NCBI GenBank assembly: GCA_020249025.1
Contig: JADCGM010000299.1
Location: forward strand, 1-17,499
DNA length: 17,499 nucleotides
Direction: 5' to 3'
From: Alphaproteobacteria bacterium
GTDB taxonomy: Bacteria > Pseudomonadota > Alphaproteobacteria > Sphingomonadales > Sphingomonadaceae
A model generated the notes under the pieces. That model was not told the DNA's origin. It made no database searches and saw only the letters and a program-made list of their open reading frames with translations. Below are positions 12,872-17,499 of the stretch, in pieces (position 1 is the stretch's first letter; each line of letters opens with the position of its first letter). The position numbers were made by a program, and so were the translations under genes.

Positions 12872-14455
12872 TCACTCCCGACGCAGCGCCGCCAGCGCCT
12901 CGGGCGTATCCACATCGGCGAAGATCGCGTCGCCGCCGACCTCGACCTCCACGACATGATCGGCCAGCTCGCCGAGAAGCTGCTTGCCGCCGACATCGCC
13001 GTCGAGGGTCATCAGGCGCGGCAAGTGCGCGCGGCCCCAGAGCACCGGGTTGCCGCGCTTGCCGCCACTCGTCGGGACGACGATGGCACTGTCGCCGTCA
13101 GCGGCGGTGACGAGCGCCGACAGCAGCGCGGCGTCCACGCGCGGCATGTCGCCGAGACAGACGAGCACGCCGCGCCAGTCGGCAGGGACGGCCGCGAGCC
13201 CGGCGCGCAACGAGCGGCTGAGCCCTTCGGCATAGTCGGGGGCGGTCACGAAGGTGACGTCGCGGTCGCCGGCGGCGGCGCGCACCAGCTCCGCGCGGTC
13301 GCCGAGCACCGCGATGGGGGGCAGCTCCGCCGCGGCGATCGCATCAAGGACGTGGGCCAGAACGGGCTTGCCATCGAGATCGGCGACGAGCTTGGTGACC
13401 CCGCCCATCCGCGTCGAACGGCCGGCCGCGAGAACCACCGCGCCGACGGGTCCGCGCGCCGGCTTCGAGGCCTCGCGCGGCGCCCCGCGCTCGGCGGTTT
13501 CGGCGAGCAGGCCGCCGACCCCCATCGCCGCGATCTCGGCCGGCCCGGCGTCGAGTCCGGCGAGCAGCCGTTCCAGCACGAGATCGACGCCGTTGCGCTT
13601 GGGGCTGCGCGCGCAACCCGGGAGGCCCAGCACCGGCCGTCCGCCAAGCTCGCCGAGGCACAGCAGATTGCCGGGATCGACCGGCATGCCGAGCCGCAGC
13701 ACCGCCCCGCCCGCTGCCACGATGGCCGCAGGCACGACATCGCGCCGGTCGACGGTTGCCGAGGCGCCGGCGACCAGCACCGGGCCGGGGCCGGCGGCGC
13801 GAAGACGGGCGGCGAGTGCGCCCGGCTCATGCGCGCAGATCTCGCTGGCGTCGAGCGTCGAGCCGAGCGCCGCCAGCCGGGCGCGGGTGACGCTTTCGGT
13901 CTTGGCGAACAGCTTGTCGCCCTGCCCCGGCAGCCGGGTCTGGATGAGGGTCACGGCGGCCGGCCGGAACGCAGCGATCGTCAGCCGGGCCGAAGCCGCT
14001 GCCGCCAGCGCGGCGTCGAGCGCCGTGACAGGCACGGCGTAGGGAATGATCTTGATCGTCGCGACGATGTCGCCCGCTGCGACCCGTGCGAAGGGCGCGA
14101 GCGTGCCGAGGGTCAGCGCCTCGTCGACGGCGTTGAGCGCATCGACCGCCGCCGGATCGAGCCGCAGCAGCCCGGCGGCGCGCGCGGCGAGATTGACCCG
14201 TCCGTTGACAGGCGGCAGCGCCTCGACCGCCGCGCCGGCCAGCGCCTTGCCGAGGCGCACCGCCGCCTCGGCCTCGGGAATGTCGCCGGGTTCGAGCCGG
14301 GCGACCGTCAGCGCGGTCAGGCCGTCGGCGCGCGCGGCGGCGAGGGTGGCCGCGTCGAGCGGCGTGCCTTTCGCCACCCGCCGGCCGCCGATGACCTGCG
14401 AATGCGCCAGCAGTGCGCCGGCGCAGTCATCCAGGGGGAGGGCGGCGAAGATCAT
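12872..14455 (-). CDS. Molybdopterin-binding / MobA-like nucleotidyltransferase fusion (527 aa)
   Basis: Two domains are joined. Residues 1 to about 330 resemble MoeA/CinA-type molybdopterin-binding proteins, with GRRVAKGTPLD near the start, VLVAGASATVDRRDVVPAAI (227-246) and GLPGCARSPKRNG (277-289). Residues about 337-527 form a MobA/MocA-like NTP transferase: VVLAAGRSTRMGG (340-352), a conserved Lys355, VCLGDMPRVD (432-441), SGGKRGNPVLWG (463-474) and FADVDTPEAL (512-521). The likely role is loading or modifying the molybdenum cofactor (CMP or GMP transfer) for a xanthine-dehydrogenase or aldehyde-oxidase-type enzyme. No molybdoenzyme is in the window. It is the last gene of the minus-strand row, 43 bases behind the FemAB-like gene. 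The domain calls are secure; which nucleotide it uses is not. Confidence 0.88.
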   Translation of the reverse strand: MIFAALPLDDCAGALLAHSQVIGGRRVAKGTPLDAATLAAARADGLTALTVARLEPGDIPEAEAAVRLGKALAGAAVEALPPVNGRVNLAARAAGLLRLDPAAVDALNAVDEALTLGTLAPFARVAAGDIVATIKIIPYAVPVTALDAALAAAASARLTIAAFRPAAVTLIQTRLPGQGDKLFAKTESVTRARLAALGSTLDASEICAHEPGALAARLRAAGPGPVLVAGASATVDRRDVVPAAIVAAGGAVLRLGMPVDPGNLLCLGELGGRPVLGLPGCARSPKRNGVDLVLERLLAGLDAGPAEIAAMGVGGLLAETAERGAPREASKPARGPVGAVVLAAGRSTRMGGVTKLVADLDGKPVLAHVLDAIAAAELPPIAVLGDRAELVRAAAGDRDVTFVTAPDYAEGLSRSLRAGLAAVPADWRGVLVCLGDMPRVDAALLSALVTAADGDSAIVVPTSGGKRGNPVLWGRAHLPRLMTLDGDVGGKQLLGELADHVVEVEVGGDAIFADVDTPEALAALRRE

Positions 14456-14498
14456 CGTGCGCCCGTGATCGGCTGCGATGGGCAGTCGTGCAAGGGGA

Positions 14499-15632
14499 TC
14501 AGTCGCCGCGCTTGAAGGGCGAATAGTCGCCGAGCGCGCCGATCTCGCCCATCACCGCCTGCCGCTCGCGATCGAGATAGTCGGCAACCGCATGGCGCAG
14601 CCCCGGGTGCGCGATGTGGTGGGCCGACCAGACCGGCACCGGCAGATAGCCGCGCGCCAGCTTGTGCGCGCCCTGCGCCCCGGCCTCGACCCGCGCCTTG
14701 CCATGCGCGATCGCCCAGTCGACGGCCTGGTGATAGCAGAGCTCGAAGTGGAGGTAGGGCACGTCCTCGGTGCAGCCCCAATAGCGCCCATACAGCGTGT
14801 CGTCGCCGATAAGGTTGAGCGCGCCCGCGATCGGTCGGTCACCGCGATAGGCGAGGAACAGCAGCACCCGCTCGCCCATCCGCTCGCCCAGCAGCGAGAA
14901 GAACAGCCGGGTGAGATAGGGCCGGCCCCATTTGCGCGCGCCGGTGTCCTGATAGAAGGCCCAGAAGGCGTCCCAATGCGCCTCGCGCAGATCGCCCCCA
15001 GTGAGCGCGACGATGCGGTCGACCCCGGCTTGCGCCTCGGCCCGCTCTTTTTTCAGTGCCTTGCGCTTGCGCGAGGCGAGCGCGGCGAGAAAGTCGTCGA
15101 AGCTCACATAGCCCGCGTTCGCCCAGTGGAACTGCTCCCCGGCACGGATGAGCCAGCCGGCGGCCTCGAAGCGGGCGCGGTCGGCGTCGGTGAGGAAGGT
15201 CGCATGCGCCGACGACAGCCCGGCCTCGCCGACCAGCGCCTCGGCGGCGGCGATGAGCGCGGGCGCGACCTCGGGGTCACGCAGCAGCAGCCGCGGTCCG
15301 GTTGCGGGCGTGAACGGCACGGCGTGCTGGAGCTTGGGGTAATAACGCCCGCCGGCGCGCTCGTAGGCGTCAGCCCAGGCATGGTCGAAGACATATTCGC
15401 CCTGGCTGTGCGACTTCAGCCAGCCGGGCAGGATGCCGGCCGGGCGGCCATCCGCGCCGTCGACGACCAGGTGCGCCGCGCCCCAGCCGGTCGCGCGCGT
15501 CGCCGAGCCCGAGTCCTCGAGCGCGGTGATAAAGGCGTGGCGGGTGAACGGGTTGGCGTCGCCTGCGCAGGCGTCCCAGTCGGCCTCGGCGATGTCGGCG
15601 GCGCGCTGGACGAGGCGCGCGGTCGTCGTCAC
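14499..15632 (-). CDS. FemAB-like / GNAT-fold acyltransferase family protein (DUF482-like, 377 aa)
   Basis: The protein resembles the FemAB-like family (DUF482, sometimes called peptidoglycan biosynthesis-related) of the acyl-CoA N-acyltransferase fold. Features include NPFTRHAFITALEDSGSA near residues 27-44, the basic stretch SRKRKALKKERAEAQ around 187-201, FYQDTGARKWGRPYLTRLFF, and the C-terminal block LNLIGDDTLYGRYWGC and LHFELCYHQAVDWAI. There is no signal peptide or membrane segment, so it is cytoplasmic. Its GTG start overlaps the preceding phosphodiesterase stop by four bases (GTGA), showing translational coupling. The family's reaction is not established; aminoacyl or acyl transfer is inferred from the fold. 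Family call confident, function open. Confidence 0.82.
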   Translation of the reverse strand: MTTTARLVQRAADIAEADWDACAGDANPFTRHAFITALEDSGSATRATGWGAAHLVVDGADGRPAGILPGWLKSHSQGEYVFDHAWADAYERAGGRYYPKLQHAVPFTPATGPRLLLRDPEVAPALIAAAEALVGEAGLSSAHATFLTDADRARFEAAGWLIRAGEQFHWANAGYVSFDDFLAALASRKRKALKKERAEAQAGVDRIVALTGGDLREAHWDAFWAFYQDTGARKWGRPYLTRLFFSLLGERMGERVLLFLAYRGDRPIAGALNLIGDDTLYGRYWGCTEDVPYLHFELCYHQAVDWAIAHGKARVEAGAQGAHKLARGYLPVPVWSAHHIAHPGLRHAVADYLDRERQAVMGEIGALGDYSPFKRGD

Positions 15633-16408
15633 GCGGGCTTCGGCCCCCGCGTGTCCTCGAAGATCATCTGGTCGGCATATTGCGCGGCGATCTTGCGCTC
15701 GGCGTTGGAGCGCACCGTCCAGGCGAGCACCGGCCGGTCCTTCTCGCGCGCCTCCTCGATGAACTGCGAGGGCAGCTTTGCGACGTCATAGGCGATGAAC
15801 ATCGGATGCGCGTGGCGCACCGCATGCTGGCGCTTGAGGCGGCGGCGGATGTCGTAGCGGCTGAGCGCCGCGCCGCGCTCGGCCTCGGTCATCACCAGCC
15901 CGCGCTGGACCTTGGGGTGGTGGCGATAGAACCAGCCGACGAGCTTGTGGTTGAACGACATCACCGCGCACTCGCCGCGATAGCCCTCGAGCGCGCGGCG
16001 GATCGCGAAGCAGATCGGCGCGAAATCCTGTTGCGGCGGCACCTTCGCCTCGATGAGCACCGGCACCCGGCCGCGCACGCGAATGAGCGTGTCGTGGAGG
16101 GTGTGGATGCCCTCGTCGGTGCCGAGCAGCTTCAGGCGGCGGATCTCGTCACGCCCGCGCTGGTTCACCGGACCGCGCGCGCCGGTCATGCGGTCGAGCG
16201 TGGCGTCGTGGAAGACGACGACGTCGCCGTCGCGGGTGATCTGGATGTCGAGCTCGATGCCGACGCCGGCCTCGACCGCGCGGTCGAAGGCGGCCCAGCT
16301 ATTTTCGGGAATGCCCATCGCCGCGTTGTGCAGGCCGCGATGCGCGAACGGCTGGCGCTTCAGCCAGGCCAGCGCCGCGACATCGGTGTCGAGCTTCGGC
16401 CAGAGCAT
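15629..16408 (-). CDS. Glycerophosphodiester phosphodiesterase (259 aa)
   Basis: This enzyme hydrolyses glycerophosphodiesters to glycerol-3-phosphate and an alcohol, in phospholipid turnover. It has a GDPD TIM barrel with the catalytic pairs in FAHRGLHN (His23, Arg24) and IPENSWAAF (Glu35, Asn36), metal ligands in IELDIQITRDGDVVVFHD (Glu52, Asp54, His67), and VLIEAKVP (Glu120, Lys122). There is no signal peptide, so it is of the cytoplasmic UgpQ type; a UgpQ-like name is reasonable but orthology is unproven. The start at 16408 lies seven bases after the RidA-like stop and has no good ribosome site, so coupling is likely. Its own stop overlaps the next gene by four bases. Confidence 0.9.
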   Translation of the reverse strand: MLWPKLDTDVAALAWLKRQPFAHRGLHNAAMGIPENSWAAFDRAVEAGVGIELDIQITRDGDVVVFHDATLDRMTGARGPVNQRGRDEIRRLKLLGTDEGIHTLHDTLIRVRGRVPVLIEAKVPPQQDFAPICFAIRRALEGYRGECAVMSFNHKLVGWFYRHHPKVQRGLVMTEAERGAALSRYDIRRRLKRQHAVRHAHPMFIAYDVAKLPSQFIEEAREKDRPVLAWTVRSNAERKIAAQYADQMIFEDTRGPKPA

Positions 16409-16415
16409 CGGGGGA

Positions 16416-16883
16416 TCAGAACCCGTCCGAGTAGGCGACGATCGCGTCGATCTCGACGGCGACGCCGCGCGGAAGCACCGGAACGCCCACCGCAGAGCGG
16501 GCGTGGCGGCCCTTGTCGCCGAACACCGCGACCATGAGATCCGACGCGCCGTTGGCGACCTCCGGCTGGGCGGTGAAATCGCCGGTCGACGAGACGAACA
16601 CGCCGAGCTTCACCACCCGCGACACACGGTCGAGCGTGCCGAGCGCCGCCTTCATCTGGGCGAGCAGGCCGATGGCGCAGAGCCGCGCGGCGGCCTTGCC
16701 AGCCTCGGCGTCGAGGTCCTCACCAAGGCGGCCCTTGAACAGCGAACCGTCCGGCTGGAAGGGGATCTGGCCGGCGATGTGAAGAAGGCCGTTCTCGAGA
16801 ACGAACGGCACATAGTTGGCGGCGGGCGCGGCGGGCTGCGGGAGGTCGATCCCGAGTTCGCGCAGGCGGTCTTCGATGGTCAT
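16416..16883 (-). CDS. RidA/YjgF-family protein (155 aa)
   Basis: RidA-family proteins are trimeric; the best-known members hydrolyse reactive enamine/imine intermediates made by PLP enzymes. This protein is the longer (about 155 aa) subgroup with an N-terminal extension, MTIEDRLRELGIDLP then PAANYVPFV. The conserved GQIP segment (38-41) and the binding-site arginine in HARSAVGVPVLPRG (Arg129) with the VEID glutamate (Glu144) are visible, so imine chemistry is possible. I start at the ATG ending at 16883, since the upstream ATG at 16919 adds a stretch unlike the family. GGAG lies rather far (11 bases) upstream. It is followed closely by the phosphodiesterase gene and preceded by the HAD gene at 69 bases. 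Its substrate is unknown. Confidence 0.9.
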   Translation of the reverse strand: MTIEDRLRELGIDLPQPAAPAANYVPFVLENGLLHIAGQIPFQPDGSLFKGRLGEDLDAEAGKAAARLCAIGLLAQMKAALGTLDRVSRVVKLGVFVSSTGDFTAQPEVANGASDLMVAVFGDKGRHARSAVGVPVLPRGVAVEIDAIVAYSDGF

Positions 16884-16952
16884 AAACTGTGGGGCTCCAG
16901 TTGCGACCGGACAATGCACGGGGCCGCAGAAAGTGCAAGCGGGCGGCGAAGG

Positions 16953-17499
16953 TCAGCCGATGACGGTGCGGATATGCGCTAGCGCCGCCGGCCAGTCGTC
17001 GATGCGGACATGCGCATCCGGCGCGTCGGGGATCAGCGCCGCCAGCGCCGGATCGGCGACCATATGGACGCGGTGGACATGCGCGGCGCGCTTGGCGACC
17101 GAGCTGTGGTGCGGCGGCAGATCGTCGATGAAGACGACGGGCGCCGCGCCCCGGTCCGCCGCCAGTTCGGCCACCGGGCGACCTTTCGGCCCCTGGTTGG
17201 GGACCACGCGATACGGCATGCCGTGGCGCATCAGTTCCTCGGCGCGGCGGGTCTGGACGATGTCGCGCACATTGGTGAGGACGATGATGTCGGCGACCTC
17301 GGCCAGCGCAGTCAGCGCCTCGACCGCGCCCGGCACCGGCATCTGGGTGTGGATGTGGGTTTCGAAGAAGCCGTCGATCAGCGGTTCGAGCTCGGTCTGG
17401 CCGAGCGCGGTGCCGCAGGCGCGCTTCCGGATCGATCCGGCCAGCGAAAAACTCTCGAACTTCAGATCCATGTCATGGACGGCGGACAGATAGTCGCCG
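16953..17499 (-). CDS. HAD-superfamily hydrolase, N-terminus outside the window
   Basis: The frame is open to the window edge, and residues before the first internal ATG (GDYLSAVHD) are family-like, so the gene is cut at its 5' end; about 182 residues are present. The motif I aspartates of the haloacid-dehalogenase fold are therefore not seen. Motif II is IIVLTNVRD (Thr then Asn) and motif IV is VVFIDDLPPHH with the acidic pair. A lysine lies in NQGPKGRPV, the likely motif III. The protein probably acts as a small-molecule phosphatase in the cytoplasm. It is the first visible gene of the minus-strand row with RidA, GDPD, the FemAB-like protein and the molybdopterin fusion. The substrate is unknown. 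Confidence 0.85.
   Translation of the reverse strand, partial: GDYLSAVHDMDLKFESFSLAGSIRKRACGTALGQTELEPLIDGFFETHIHTQMPVPGAVEALTALAEVADIIVLTNVRDIVQTRRAEELMRHGMPYRVVPNQGPKGRPVAELAADRGAAPVVFIDDLPPHHSSVAKRAAHVHRVHMVADPALAALIPDAPDAHVRIDDWPAALAHIRTVIG

Noticed and set aside
12956..14515. 519-codon plus-strand frame opposite the molybdopterin fusion gene
   Set aside because: Low-complexity Arg/Gly/Ala translation, fully antisense to a gene with clear motifs.
14478..15791. 437-codon plus-strand frame opposite the FemAB-like and GDPD genes
   Set aside because: Antisense shadow without recognisable domains; the minus-strand genes have catalytic motifs and coupled starts.

Overview
The window reads as chromosomal DNA of a sphingomonad-type alphaproteobacterium (Sphingomonas, Sphingopyxis or Novosphingobium-like). 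The reasons are the very high GC content, a classical TonB-dependent receptor used for nutrient uptake, an ahpC-ahpD/oxyR peroxide locus of alphaproteobacterial type, and an inverted pair of the short REP-type repeat that is common in sphingomonad intergenic regions. I found no rRNA, tRNA, CRISPR array, transposase or phage gene.

Layout. 1-1542 (+): the 3' part of an alpha/beta hydrolase and an exported protein of unknown function. 1551-1641: a REP-type inverted pair between convergent genes. 1654-3690 (-): an aldo/keto reductase followed by an SsuD-like FMNH2-dependent monooxygenase, as one operon. 3829-3990 (+): a 53-residue membrane protein. 3950-5791 (-): LacI-family regulator, Tat-exported small protein and alkyltransferase-like protein, as one operon. 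5937-10623 (+): Gfo/Idh/MocA protein, TonB-dependent receptor and YeiH-family putative sulfate exporter. 10682-12826: peroxide defence, with ahpC-ahpD on the minus strand and divergent oxyR. 12872-17499 (-): a five-gene, closely spaced row of HAD hydrolase (cut by the window edge), RidA-like protein, glycerophosphodiester phosphodiesterase, FemAB/GNAT-like protein and a molybdopterin-binding/nucleotidyltransferase fusion.

The most interesting part is 1654-10623. A near-identical 14-bp dyad with a central CG, of the type bound by LacI-family repressors, lies upstream of both the aldo/keto reductase operon (3709-3722) and the Gfo/Idh operon (5895-5908). This ties both to the LacI gene between them. 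The enzymes suggest oxidative desulfonation of a sulfonated sugar such as sulfoquinovose. The receptor would import the glycoside, the Gfo/Idh protein could open it (some NAD-dependent sulfoquinovosidases have this fold), and the SsuD-like monooxygenase would split off sulfite and leave a 6-aldehyde sugar. The aldo/keto reductase would reduce that aldehyde to glucose, and the YeiH-type protein would remove sulfite or sulfate. This resembles the sulfo-SMO pathway of Agrobacterium but uses TonB-dependent uptake. The substrate is inferred. A flavin reductase and an inner-membrane importer are not in the window.

The peroxide locus has a clear internal logic: OxyR keeps both redox cysteines, AhpC and AhpD keep their catalytic residues, and a perfect dyad of OxyR-like geometry overlaps the likely oxyR promoter and start codon. 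The last operon looks like housekeeping: metabolite damage control, phosphodiester turnover and molybdenum-cofactor maturation.
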